A stretch of 64,000 bases of DNA from Larkinella bovis (GTDB lineage: Bacteria; Bacteroidota; Bacteroidia; Cytophagales; Spirosomataceae). The notes below the pieces were generated by a model, which saw only the letters and a list, made by a program, of their open reading frames with translations, ran no database searches and was not told where the DNA came from. Location: the NCBI RefSeq assembly GCF_042655385.1, contig NZ_JBHSMA010000001.1:372001-436000 (forward strand). The letters run 5' to 3'. Positions 8,950 to 16,912 of this stretch are shown here, in pieces. Within the stretch, counting starts at the first letter, position 1. Every line of letters starts with the position of its first letter. The position numbers and the translations under genes were made by a program.

Positions 8950-10186
8950 ATTTTTTAAACACCAGGGCCTTGATGGGCTGAATGCGGGTGGCTACCAGTG
9001 TCGGGAGCCAGAGAACCAGGGCAATCAGAACAATCGTGACCACATTGACCAGCGCGATGATGCCAAAGTCCCAGGCAATGGGTACGGTGTCCATGTAATA
9101 GTTTTTGGGATCGAGCGGAATCAGTTTAAAATAATACTGAAGAGCACAAAAACCGATTCCGACCAGGTTGCCAATAACCAGCCCTTTGAATACCATGTTG
9201 AGCCCCACGTATAAAAAGACGCGCCGGATCAGGGTGTTGGGGCTGCCGAATGCTTTCAGTAAACCGATCATGGGGGTTCGCTCCATCATCAGAACCAGCA
9301 GAATGGCTACCATGTTGAAACCGGCTACAAACAGGATCAGGATCAGAAAGATGCTGGTGTTCTGATCGAGCAGCATCATCCAGTCGAACAGGGGTTTGTA
9401 ACTGTCGGTGACACGCATGGGGCGCATGTCCGGGGATGCGGCCTCGCGAACGGCCCGGTAGGTTTCGTCCAGCTGGTTGAAATCCTTGACAAAAATTTCG
9501 TAACTGCCCACCGAATCGGCCCCCCAGTTGTTCAGTTGCTGGATCAGTCGTAAGTCGCCAATGACCATGACGTTATCGCCTTCTTCCAGCCCCGTATCGT
9601 AAATGCCGGTTACCTGCAACTTCCGGGGGCGTAGCGTGTTGCCAATAAAATACATGATAACGTCCTGGCCGACACCGAGCTGCATCCGGTCGGAAATCCG
9701 TTTGCTGATCAGAATCTGGCAGGAATAATTGGGATTACACTGGGCACTGTCCTTAAAAAAATCGGGCAAACGGCCCGCAACGAGTGAGCTCCGAAACAGG
9801 CTCCAGTCGTATTCACGGCCAACTCCTTTCAGAATAGCGCCCGATAGTTCATCGGCGGTTTTGAGCATGCCAGCTTTGGTCGCCACGCCCTGAATGTGCC
9901 GGATTCCGCCGATGTTCTTCGCCTGGTTGTAGAGCGGAGTCTGGACCGCCAGCGGGGTTTCTTCGTACGAATTATTCAGCGAAAATTTAGTAACCGTAAT
10001 GTGGGAGCCAAACACGAAAATCTTTTGCTGAATACCGGCCTTGTACCCGAACAATACCGCAAACGCCACAATAATGCTCGCCAGCCCAATGGCAATGCTG
10101 GCAATTCCGACTTTGGTGACGGTGGCCGAAAAACTCGCAGTGGGCGTGTGGCGAATGCGTTGGGCAATAAAAAACGGAACGTTCAA
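8948..10186 (-). CDS. FtsX-like ABC transporter permease (LolC/LolE type)
   Basis: This 412-residue inner-membrane protein has the MacB/LolCE architecture. One N-terminal membrane helix (about residues 25-50) is followed by a large periplasmic domain. Three C-terminal helices follow (about 280-305, 325-350, 375-400), containing an FtsX-type core with MMERTPMIGLLKAFG, the coupling region that contacts the ATPase. The N-terminus FFIAQRIRHT resembles LolE relatives in Bacteroidota. No ATPase gene is adjacent, so the partner must be encoded elsewhere. The family extracts lipoproteins from the inner membrane for transfer to the outer membrane; that role is inferred here. Confidence 0.85.
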   Translation of the reverse strand: MNVPFFIAQRIRHTPTASFSATVTKVGIASIAIGLASIIVAFAVLFGYKAGIQQKIFVFGSHITVTKFSLNNSYEETPLAVQTPLYNQAKNIGGIRHIQGVATKAGMLKTADELSGAILKGVGREYDWSLFRSSLVAGRLPDFFKDSAQCNPNYSCQILISKRISDRMQLGVGQDVIMYFIGNTLRPRKLQVTGIYDTGLEEGDNVMVIGDLRLIQQLNNWGADSVGSYEIFVKDFNQLDETYRAVREAASPDMRPMRVTDSYKPLFDWMMLLDQNTSIFLILILFVAGFNMVAILLVLMMERTPMIGLLKAFGSPNTLIRRVFLYVGLNMVFKGLVIGNLVGIGFCALQYYFKLIPLDPKNYYMDTVPIAWDFGIIALVNVVTIVLIALVLWLPTLVATRIQPIKALVFKK

Positions 10187-10327
10187 GTAGAAATGCGTTT
10201 AGCCGGTAGTGAGCCGGATCAGGAATTCGAATTTGATAAATAAACGGAAAAACTGACAACCGGGAACCGGTTTTTGATAAAAACCGCAAAAAAAATAACA
10301 ATTTGCAATAATCAACGATCCGTACCT

Positions 10328-11551
10328 ATGACTTCCTTCGGAAAATTTCTTCTTACCGCCTGTTTTATCAGTATCCTCGGACTTTCCCTTGGTTGCCAGG
10401 CCCAGACCAAACAGAAGCCAGCCGTAACCAGCGGTTCGGAAGGAATTCAGACCGGGGCCGAACAACTGAATCTGTATCTGCCCGCCCTGCTCGGCAAACG
10501 GGTCGGAATGATTGTGAACCATACCTCCGTGATCGGAAAAACGCACCTGGTCGATACCCTGCTGGCGAAAGGGGTGACCATCAAAACCATTTTTGCGCCT
10601 GAACACGGTTTTCGCGGACAGGCAACCGATGGCGAGCTGATTGCCAATGGCCGCGATCCCCGGAGCGGACTGCCCATCATTTCCCTCTACGGGGCCAATC
10701 GTCGGCCGACGCAGGCACAGCTCGATTCGCTGGATGTGATTGTGTTTGATATTCAGGATGTTGGCACCCGGTTTTACACGTACATCAGTACGATGCACTA
10801 CGCGATGGAAGCCTGTGCGGAATATAACAAACCGCTGCTTATCCTCGATCGACCGAATCCCAATGGTCGCTACGTCGACGGTCCGGTTCTGAATCCGCAG
10901 TTTAAATCGTTTGTCGGGATGCACCCCATTCCGATTCTGCACGGGTTGACGGTGGGCGAACTGGCCCGCATGATCAACGGCCAAAAATGGCTGAAGCCGT
11001 TGAAAGGGAGCGCCGAACTGATGTGCCCGTTGACCGTGGTGCCGGTAAAAAACTATACCCACCAGCTTCCGTATACCTTGCCGGTGGCCCCCTCACCGAA
11101 TCTGCCGAATCAGCAGGCGATTCTGCTGTACCCGACGCTCTGCCTGTTTGAAGGGACCATCGTGAGCGTGGGCCGCGGAACGGATAAGCAGTTTCAGGTG
11201 ATCGGCGGGCCCAACAATCCGAAATTCGGTTCCTACCAGTTTACGCCGGTCGATAAACCGGGGGCCGTCAACCCTCCCCAGGAAGGCAAGCTCTGTTATG
11301 GCCTGGATTTGTCCGGCATCGATGCGACGAAGCAGGGGTTGACACTGAAATACCTGATCGATTTTTACGAGAAAGCCATCGACAAGGACAAGTTTTTTCT
11401 GGCTACCAATTACATCTATAAATTATACGGAAACGATCAGTTACCGTTGCAGTTGAAAGCGGGTTTAACCGAAAGTGCCATTCGTAAAACCTGGGAACCT
11501 GGTTTGGAAGAATTTAAAAAGATGCGGATGAAGTACTTGATTTATCCATAA
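10328..11551 (+). CDS. DUF1343/NamZ family exo-beta-N-acetylmuramidase
   Basis: This encodes a 407-residue exported protein of the DUF1343 family (GH171; NamZ of Bacillus subtilis removes terminal MurNAc from peptidoglycan fragments). I chose the ATG at 10328 over an upstream in-frame start because it opens directly into an export signal, MTSFGKFLL with a hydrophobic stretch ending LGLSLGCQAQ. That could be a lipoprotein signal, although Ser at -3 is not ideal. Family motifs include GKRVGMIVNHTS, IFAPEHGFRG, VFDIQDVGTRFYTY, LDRPNPNG and SVGRGTDKQFQVIG, in the usual order and at normal length. Probable role: cell-wall recycling or scavenging in the periplasm. Confidence 0.9.
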   Translation: MTSFGKFLLTACFISILGLSLGCQAQTKQKPAVTSGSEGIQTGAEQLNLYLPALLGKRVGMIVNHTSVIGKTHLVDTLLAKGVTIKTIFAPEHGFRGQATDGELIANGRDPRSGLPIISLYGANRRPTQAQLDSLDVIVFDIQDVGTRFYTYISTMHYAMEACAEYNKPLLILDRPNPNGRYVDGPVLNPQFKSFVGMHPIPILHGLTVGELARMINGQKWLKPLKGSAELMCPLTVVPVKNYTHQLPYTLPVAPSPNLPNQQAILLYPTLCLFEGTIVSVGRGTDKQFQVIGGPNNPKFGSYQFTPVDKPGAVNPPQEGKLCYGLDLSGIDATKQGLTLKYLIDFYEKAIDKDKFFLATNYIYKLYGNDQLPLQLKAGLTESAIRKTWEPGLEEFKKMRMKYLIYP

Positions 11552-11583
11552 ACTTCGTGTGAATTTCTTTCTTATTACGGTTC

Positions 11584-11615
11584 TTGTTACCGAAAAATAA
11601 ATAGTGGTATCTTTT
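11584..11615 (+). promoter_or_regulatory. Candidate promoter for the esterase gene
   Basis: TTG (11584-11586) and TATCTTTT (11608-11615, one mismatch to TAnnTTTG) are separated by 21 bases, upstream of the ATG-A8 start region at 11680. Confidence 0.4.
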
Positions 11616-11708
11616 TCGGGGAACGATTAGTCGGTATGCTCATAATCAGATTATTTAGGGCAATCCTTTAATCGTCTTGATGAAAAAAAATCTACCTCTT
11701 TCTGGTGG

Positions 11709-13808
11709 TTGATACCACTTTTGTTTCCATTTTTGTCTGTTGCGCAAGTTGAAGTTAAATGGCAGAAATGGCCCGCAAATCTTCAGTTATATCCCCGGGA
11801 TAATCAGAACAAAGCCAGCGTTCCCATTGTCGGGCAACTTCAGACCAGTTCCTACAGCCACGCGTCGGTGGTTGTGTTTAAAAATGGCGTTCGGTGGCAG
11901 TACCAGCGGATAGCGGTTTTAAAAAATGGCAGACAGTCCCAAATACAGTTTTCCCCAACAATCGAAGCCGGACTGAATCAGTATAAATTCATGGTTTATG
12001 CGGTCAACGGAAAGGATTCGGTTCTGGTGGATAGCCGTGATAATATTGTGTGTGGGGATGTTATTTTGTGTAATGGCCAGTCCAACCTGACAGGTTATTT
12101 TCCCAATAATTACAGCTACCGGAACAATTTCACCCGGACGTTCGGAAACACGACCGGATCGAATCCGGATACGCTCTGGCGGTTGTCCAATGTGCAGGAT
12201 GGGCAGGTTGGGTTAATTGGGATGGAGATTCAGCGGTTGATTCTGGAAAACTTCAATATGCCAACGTTGCTAATTAACGCGTCTGTTGGTGGCACATCGA
12301 TCAAGAGCCATATGTATCGCAACCCGGCCAACCCGGCGGATTATACCACCTTGTACGGTCGACTTCTATACTGGGCTCAGAAAGCGGGCGTGGCGGATCG
12401 GGTAAAAGCTTTCATCTGGCGGCAGGGTGAAAACGAAGCCGGTGGCGGCTCGGCCGTTGGGTATGAAGCTGACATTCAAACCCTTTTTGGGAACTGGCAG
12501 AAAGATTATCCCAATGTCGGGAAGTATTACGTGGCGCAGGTGAATCTGCTGCCGGATAATAACAAAGGAGCTGCTCAGTTACGGGATTTCCAGCGCCGAA
12601 CCTCACAGCTCTTTCTGCGAACAGAACCCTTGGCGACGGTGGGACTCCCGGCCTACGCCGGAGTTCATTACGGTCCGGAGGGGCAGTATCAGTTCGCTAA
12701 AGAAGTTTTTCGGCTTATTGCACGGGATGCGTACCAATCAACCGACGTGAATGGAATCTCGTCACCGGCTATTCAGAAAGCCTATTACAAGACCGCCGAA
12801 ATGAAAGAAGTGGTTCTCGAATTTGAACCCGGTGCAAAAATGGTCTGGAAGCAGGACACGGTCGTTGAGGGCTCACTAATGGACATTCGGGATTTTATTT
12901 ATTTCGATTATGCCAATGTCCAGCAGGAAAGGGTCATTGCCAGCGGGGTAGCGGAGGGAAACCGGATCACCTTGACGCTGACAAAGCCGATTTCGGCGTC
13001 AACCATCACTTATTTGCCGAATTCCTATAAAACGCCCTTCAGTGGCCCTTTCCTGAAAAATACCCGGGGCATGCGGGCGCTTACCTTCCATAAGGTGACC
13101 ATCGAGAATGCGCCGACCGGAACACCGCCCATTGAAAACCCACCGACGGAGAACCCGCCCACCCAAAACCCGCCCGTTGACACTCCGCCCACGTCCTCGA
13201 CCAACCCGCCGGGAAGCAATTACGGTGGGAGCCTGGACGGGGCCCATTGCGACAACATCTGGGGCTGGGTGTACAACAAAGACTATCCCAATGCCCCCAT
13301 TACAGTCGAGTTTCTGGCTAATAACGTGGTGGTGGGTTCTATCGTGGCGTCTAATTTCCGGCAGGATCTGAAGAGTGCCGGAAAGGGCAACGGCGAACAC
13401 GGGTTTAATTTTGCCCCACCAGCCTCGCTTAAAACCGGGCAGAACCAGGCCATTAAAGCACGCGTGGTCGGTACGACCTATTTCCTGCCCGGTGGTGCCA
13501 AGAACGTGACCTGCACCCAGGCGGCCCGCCTGTCGGCCGAAAGTATTGATGTGCAGTTAACCGTTAGTGTGTATCCGAATCCATCCAACGGACAGCTTAC
13601 CATCCGGTTTTTTGTCCCCGACCAACAGCCTGCTTTCCTGCATATTTTCGATGTTTCCGGTCGTTCGGTCTGGCAGAAAACCGTTACGGGCGCGGGCAGG
13701 ATACACGAGGAAGTGGTGGACGTGCCCACCCCAGTTACTCATACGATTCTGGTGGCCGTGCAAATGAGCGGTCAGAAGGTTGTTAGGAAAATAATCCTTA
13801 CCCGGTAA
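11709..13808 (+). CDS. Secreted SASA-type carbohydrate esterase (SGNH fold) with T9SS sorting domain; start disturbed by an A8 tract
   Basis: This is a 699-codon frame. The SGNH-hydrolase/sialate O-acetylesterase-like domain has the nucleophile block CNGQSNL (Ser at about residue 125), an oxyanion-type block WRQGENEAGGG near 240, and a later GVHYGPEGQ block that supplies the His. Beyond about residue 470 come a proline-rich linker (ENPPTENPPTQNPP), the GWxWD module shared with the CotH protein, and a T9SS sorting domain (VYPNPSNGQLTIRF). The listed start is a TTG and gives an incomplete signal peptide. An ATG at 11680 followed by eight As is out of frame by one base; with nine As the product would begin MKKKSTSFWWLIPLLFPFLSV, a normal signal peptide. 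The true start is therefore probably 11680. The 8-A count may be an error, a mutation, or a slippage switch. Confidence 0.8.
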   Translation: MIPLLFPFLSVAQVEVKWQKWPANLQLYPRDNQNKASVPIVGQLQTSSYSHASVVVFKNGVRWQYQRIAVLKNGRQSQIQFSPTIEAGLNQYKFMVYAVNGKDSVLVDSRDNIVCGDVILCNGQSNLTGYFPNNYSYRNNFTRTFGNTTGSNPDTLWRLSNVQDGQVGLIGMEIQRLILENFNMPTLLINASVGGTSIKSHMYRNPANPADYTTLYGRLLYWAQKAGVADRVKAFIWRQGENEAGGGSAVGYEADIQTLFGNWQKDYPNVGKYYVAQVNLLPDNNKGAAQLRDFQRRTSQLFLRTEPLATVGLPAYAGVHYGPEGQYQFAKEVFRLIARDAYQSTDVNGISSPAIQKAYYKTAEMKEVVLEFEPGAKMVWKQDTVVEGSLMDIRDFIYFDYANVQQERVIASGVAEGNRITLTLTKPISASTITYLPNSYKTPFSGPFLKNTRGMRALTFHKVTIENAPTGTPPIENPPTENPPTQNPPVDTPPTSSTNPPGSNYGGSLDGAHCDNIWGWVYNKDYPNAPITVEFLANNVVVGSIVASNFRQDLKSAGKGNGEHGFNFAPPASLKTGQNQAIKARVVGTTYFLPGGAKNVTCTQAARLSAESIDVQLTVSVYPNPSNGQLTIRFFVPDQQPAFLHIFDVSGRSVWQKTVTGAGRIHEEVVDVPTPVTHTILVAVQMSGQKVVRKIILTR
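13225..13515 (+). repeat. GWxWD module, copy 4 (inside the esterase gene)
   Basis: The pattern GSLDGAHCDNIWGWVYN, FRQDLKSAGKGNGEHGF and a closing Cys repeats the module found three times in the CotH protein. Its placement between linker and sorting domain is the same. Confidence 0.7.
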
Positions 13809-13812
13809 ATTT

Positions 13813-13852
13813 TTCCGGAGTCACAGCGCCGGAACGGGCTGTGACTCCGGAA
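13813..13852 (+). terminator. Terminator after the esterase gene
   Basis: A perfect 15-bp stem (TTCCGGAGTCACAGC and its complement) with a 10-nt loop starts five bases after the stop codon and is followed by TTTT. Confidence 0.85.
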
Positions 13853-13886
13853 TTTTACCCGGAAAACGTGTATTCGGTTGATTAAG

Positions 13887-13917
13887 TTGGCAGGTTCCTA
13901 AAAAGACCCTAATTTTG
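13887..13917 (+). promoter_or_regulatory. Promoter for guaA
   Basis: TTG (13887-13889) and TAATTTTG (13910-13917, exact TAnnTTTG) are 20 bases apart, and the -7 box lies 17 bases before the guaA ATG. This is one of the clearest Bacteroidota-type promoters in the window. Confidence 0.6.
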
Positions 13918-13934
13918 CGTTTTAGAAACGTACC

Positions 13935-15467
13935 ATGACAACCGAACAAATACTGATCCTCGATTTCGGTTCGCAATACACCCAATTGATCGCCCGCCGG
14001 GTGCGCGAACTCAACGTCTACTGCGAGATCCATCCGTACAACCACATTCCACCGATTAGTCACGATGTTAAAGGCGTTATTCTGTCCGGCAGCCCCTGCT
14101 CGGTGCGGGATGAGGATGCTCCCATGGTCCATCTGGCCGCTTTCCGGCATAAGATGCCGATCCTGGGCGTGTGCTACGGGGCGCAGCTTTTGGCCCATAC
14201 GAGTGGCGGAGAAGTGAAACCGTCGTCCATTCGCGAATACGGTCGCGCCAAACTCAGTACCCTGAACACGGAAAATACGCTGCTGAAAGGACTGGAAGCC
14301 AACACCCAGGTCTGGATGTCGCACGCGGATACCATTACCTCGGTTCCGGATAATTTCCAGCTTATCGCTTCGACCGAAAGTGTGCGGGTGGCGGCTTTTC
14401 AGGTGGAAAACGAACCTACCTACGGCATTCAGTTTCACCCCGAAGTGACGCACTCGACGCAGGGAAAAACGCTGTTGAAAAACTTTGTGGTTGATATCTG
14501 TGGGTGCTCGCAGGACTGGACCGCCGAGTCGTTTGTGGAATCGACGATTGCCGATCTGAAAGCGAAATTAGGCAACGATAAAGTCGTGATGGCTCTCTCC
14601 GGGGGCGTCGATTCGTCGGTAGCGGCCACGCTCGTTCACCGGGCGATCGGCCAGAACCTCTACTGTATTTTTGTCGACAACGGCCTGCTGCGGAAAAATG
14701 AATTTGAGGATGTTCTCGAATCCTACCGGCATCTCGGCCTGAATATCAAAGGGATCGATGCCAAAGATCAGTTTTACAAAGCCCTCGCCGGACTGACCGA
14801 TCCGGAAGCCAAACGCAAAGCCATCGGGAAGACCTTCATCGATGTGTTCGATCACGAAGCGCATCTGGTCGAAAACGTTGACTGGCTGGGGCAGGGGACG
14901 ATTTATCCCGACGTTATCGAGTCGGTTTCGGTGAAAGGCCCATCGGCTACCATCAAATCGCACCATAATGTGGGCGGTTTGCCCGATTTCATGAAATTGA
15001 AAATCGTCGAACCCCTGAACACGCTGTTCAAGGACGAAGTCCGCAACGTGGGCCGGACGCTTGGCTTGCCCGATGCCATCCTGAAACGGCATCCTTTCCC
15101 GGGGCCTGGTCTGGCGATTCGGATTCTGGGCGATATCACCCCCGAAAAAGTGCAGATTTTGCAGGAAGTCGATGCCCTGTATATCAACGGCCTGAAAAAA
15201 TACGGCCTCTACGACCAGGTCTGGCAGGCGGGGGCCATTCTGCTGCCCATCCAGTCGGTTGGGGTAATGGGGGATGAGCGGACGTACGAACGCGTCGTTG
15301 CCCTGCGGGCCGTCACCAGTGTGGATGGGATGACCGCCGACTGGGCGCATCTGCCGTACGAATTTCTGGCCGATATTTCCAACGAAATCATCAACCGCGT
15401 CAAAGGCGTCAACCGCGTCGTCTACGATATCTCCTCCAAACCGCCCGCTACCATCGAGTGGGAATAA
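13935..15467 (+). CDS. guaA: GMP synthase (glutamine-hydrolysing)
   Basis: This 510-residue enzyme converts XMP to GMP with ATP and glutamine, the last step of guanine nucleotide synthesis, in the cytoplasm. The N-terminal class I glutamine amidotransferase domain carries LDFGSQYTQLIARRVRE, the nucleophile Cys80 in GVCYGAQ, and the His/Glu pair in IQFHPEVTHS. The ATP-pyrophosphatase domain has the P-loop MALSGGVDSSV and FVDNGLLRKNE. The C-terminal dimerisation domain holds KRHPFPGPGLAIR and ends SSKPPATIEWE, the near-invariant family terminus. Full length with no defects; single gene with its own promoter. Confidence 0.98.
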   Translation: MTTEQILILDFGSQYTQLIARRVRELNVYCEIHPYNHIPPISHDVKGVILSGSPCSVRDEDAPMVHLAAFRHKMPILGVCYGAQLLAHTSGGEVKPSSIREYGRAKLSTLNTENTLLKGLEANTQVWMSHADTITSVPDNFQLIASTESVRVAAFQVENEPTYGIQFHPEVTHSTQGKTLLKNFVVDICGCSQDWTAESFVESTIADLKAKLGNDKVVMALSGGVDSSVAATLVHRAIGQNLYCIFVDNGLLRKNEFEDVLESYRHLGLNIKGIDAKDQFYKALAGLTDPEAKRKAIGKTFIDVFDHEAHLVENVDWLGQGTIYPDVIESVSVKGPSATIKSHHNVGGLPDFMKLKIVEPLNTLFKDEVRNVGRTLGLPDAILKRHPFPGPGLAIRILGDITPEKVQILQEVDALYINGLKKYGLYDQVWQAGAILLPIQSVGVMGDERTYERVVALRAVTSVDGMTADWAHLPYEFLADISNEIINRVKGVNRVVYDISSKPPATIEWE

Positions 15468-15469
15468 AA

Positions 15470-15552
15470 AGAGTGATGAGTTAAGAGTGATGAGTTAAGA
15501 GTTGAAATAAATAGTGTGCGTCAGCCAACTCATCACTCTTCACTCTTCACTC
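15470..15552. terminator. Tandem-repeat inverted element between convergent genes
   Basis: AGAGTGATGAGTT occurs twice in tandem (15470-15482 and 15484-15496) and its complement occurs once at about 15527-15541, followed by degenerate CACTCTT units. The arms can form a hairpin between guaA and the convergent small gene; its right arm overlaps that gene's stop codon. Confidence 0.55.
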
Positions 15553-15737
15553 GTAAGCCCGGTTTCGTGGCTTTCTTCTTCGTATAAGGTTGTGTCCGAT
15601 AAATCGGGTTCGGGGCCGGGTAAGTTGCCCGAAGGACTGATTTCGGGTTCCTGTTCTTTGCCCGTGTCGGCATTGTTGCGGGCGAATGTTGTGGCTACGC
15701 CCTGATTTTCGTCTTCGGCTGGGTTATAAGTTTCCAT
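15540..15737 (-). CDS. Small acidic hypothetical protein
   Basis: A 65-residue frame starting METYNPAEDENQG is rich in Glu, Asp, Pro and Ser, with no membrane segment or recognised domain. It lies 10 bases downstream of a similar small acidic gene, so the two are likely cotranscribed. The longer frame running upstream of this ATG reads through the neighbouring gene in another frame and is not used. Function unknown. Confidence 0.5.
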   Translation of the reverse strand: METYNPAEDENQGVATTFARNNADTGKEQEPEISPSGNLPGPEPDLSDTTLYEEESHETGLTSEE

Positions 15738-15747
15738 ACGTGAAAGG

Positions 15748-15984
15748 TTAGGTGCCGCTGCGGGTAACTTTGCCCCCGAGCGCGTAATTATCGTCCTGAT
15801 GATGGTCGTGTTCGCCGGTCGGATCACCGTCCTCATCGACCGGTTCGTCATAGAGATCGGTTTCCTCTTCCACTTCGTCGAATTCGCCCTCATCGTCGTC
15901 TTCGATGGCCGCACCGCTCTGGTTGGTGAACAGCCCGGGTTGCAGGCGAAACGCCCGCGACCCAATGAGTTCCGGATCTTTCAT
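15748..15984 (-). CDS. Small acidic hypothetical protein
   Basis: A 78-residue protein beginning MKDPELIGSRAFRLQPG with a strongly acidic middle (runs of Asp and Glu around residues 28-55, including EHDHHQDD). The N-terminus is ordinary and non-acidic. I recognise no domain. It is the first gene of a two-gene leftward unit facing guaA; disorder is likely. Function unknown. Confidence 0.55.
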   Translation of the reverse strand: MKDPELIGSRAFRLQPGLFTNQSGAAIEDDDEGEFDEVEEETDLYDEPVDEDGDPTGEHDHHQDDNYALGGKVTRSGT

Positions 15985-16093
15985 AACTTCCTGGGTTTAT
16001 GGACGGCCTACGCGGCCCGGTCCGTATTTCCATACTTAACCATGCGGCACCTGAAAGGTTTTTAGTATCTTACTTGCTAAATGTCCTGACCCT

Positions 16094-16891
16094 GTGAAAA
16101 CCCTGCTTACTCTTTTTTGGCTGGTGTTGCCGACGGCCGTGTTGGCCCAGGCATCGCGCGAGCCGCTGTTTACGTCGTTTGACGGAACGAAAATTCATTA
16201 TGAAGTCACCGGCGCGGGAAAACCGGTCGTGCTGGTACACGGTTTTATGGGCAGTGGCAGTTCCTGGCAAAAAGCCGTACTGCGGCAGGCGCTGCTCGAT
16301 GCGGGCTATCAAGTGGTGCAGCTTGATTTGAGGGGGAATGGCCTGTCCGATAAACCGCATACGGTGGCAGCCTACCGCAACGATGCCGAAGCCCGCGACA
16401 TCATGGCCCTGATGAAACACCTGAAGCTGACCCGCTACGATGCCGTCGGGTATTCGCGCGGTTCGATCATTACGGCCCGGTTACTGGTGCTGGATAAAAA
16501 CCTGCGCTCGGCGGTTTTGGGCGGTATGGGTGCCGACTTTACCGATCCAAACTGGTCGCGCCGGATGGCATTTGCCGAACTGTTCAGTGGGAAAGCGCAC
16601 CTGCATCCCGAATTTCAGGGCGCGTTGAATGCCGCCAAAACCCGCGGACTCGACACATTAGCACTCGGTTTTCAGCAACAGGCGCAGCCCTCCACTAGCC
16701 CGGCAGACTTGAGAAAGGTCAACATTCCGGTTTTGATCATTTCCGGCGATCAGGATGAGGACAACGGCCGCGCGGCCGATCTGGCCAAACTCCTCCCCAA
16801 TTCAACGTTGAAAACCGTACCCGGCAACCACGGCAACACCTCGGGTTCGGAAGGTTTTGCGCGGGAAGTGCTGGCGTTTCTGAAGCGATGA
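16094..16891 (+). CDS. Exported alpha/beta hydrolase
   Basis: A 265-residue hydrolase with a GTG start giving a signal peptide (KTLLTLFWLVLPTAVLAQA). The alpha/beta fold shows the HGFMGSGSSW oxyanion loop, LDLRGNGLSDKP, the nucleophile elbow GYSRG (Ser121), the acid in ISGDQDEDNGR, and the catalytic His in VPGNHGNTSG. The substrate is not predictable. The gene ends 21 bases before the penicillin-acylase family gene in the same direction, so the two may form an operon of exported hydrolases. Confidence 0.85.
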   Translation: MKTLLTLFWLVLPTAVLAQASREPLFTSFDGTKIHYEVTGAGKPVVLVHGFMGSGSSWQKAVLRQALLDAGYQVVQLDLRGNGLSDKPHTVAAYRNDAEARDIMALMKHLKLTRYDAVGYSRGSIITARLLVLDKNLRSAVLGGMGADFTDPNWSRRMAFAELFSGKAHLHPEFQGALNAAKTRGLDTLALGFQQQAQPSTSPADLRKVNIPVLIISGDQDEDNGRAADLAKLLPNSTLKTVPGNHGNTSGSEGFAREVLAFLKR

Positions 16892-16912
16892 AAACCTGCT
16901 CTTGAAGTTTGT

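Noticed and set aside
14568..15350. A long minus-strand open frame of 260 codons
   Set aside because: It lies wholly inside guaA, a certain gene, and is a shadow caused by codon bias. The same applies to the long minus frames inside the penicillin-acylase and NamZ genes and the plus frame at 37625-38194.
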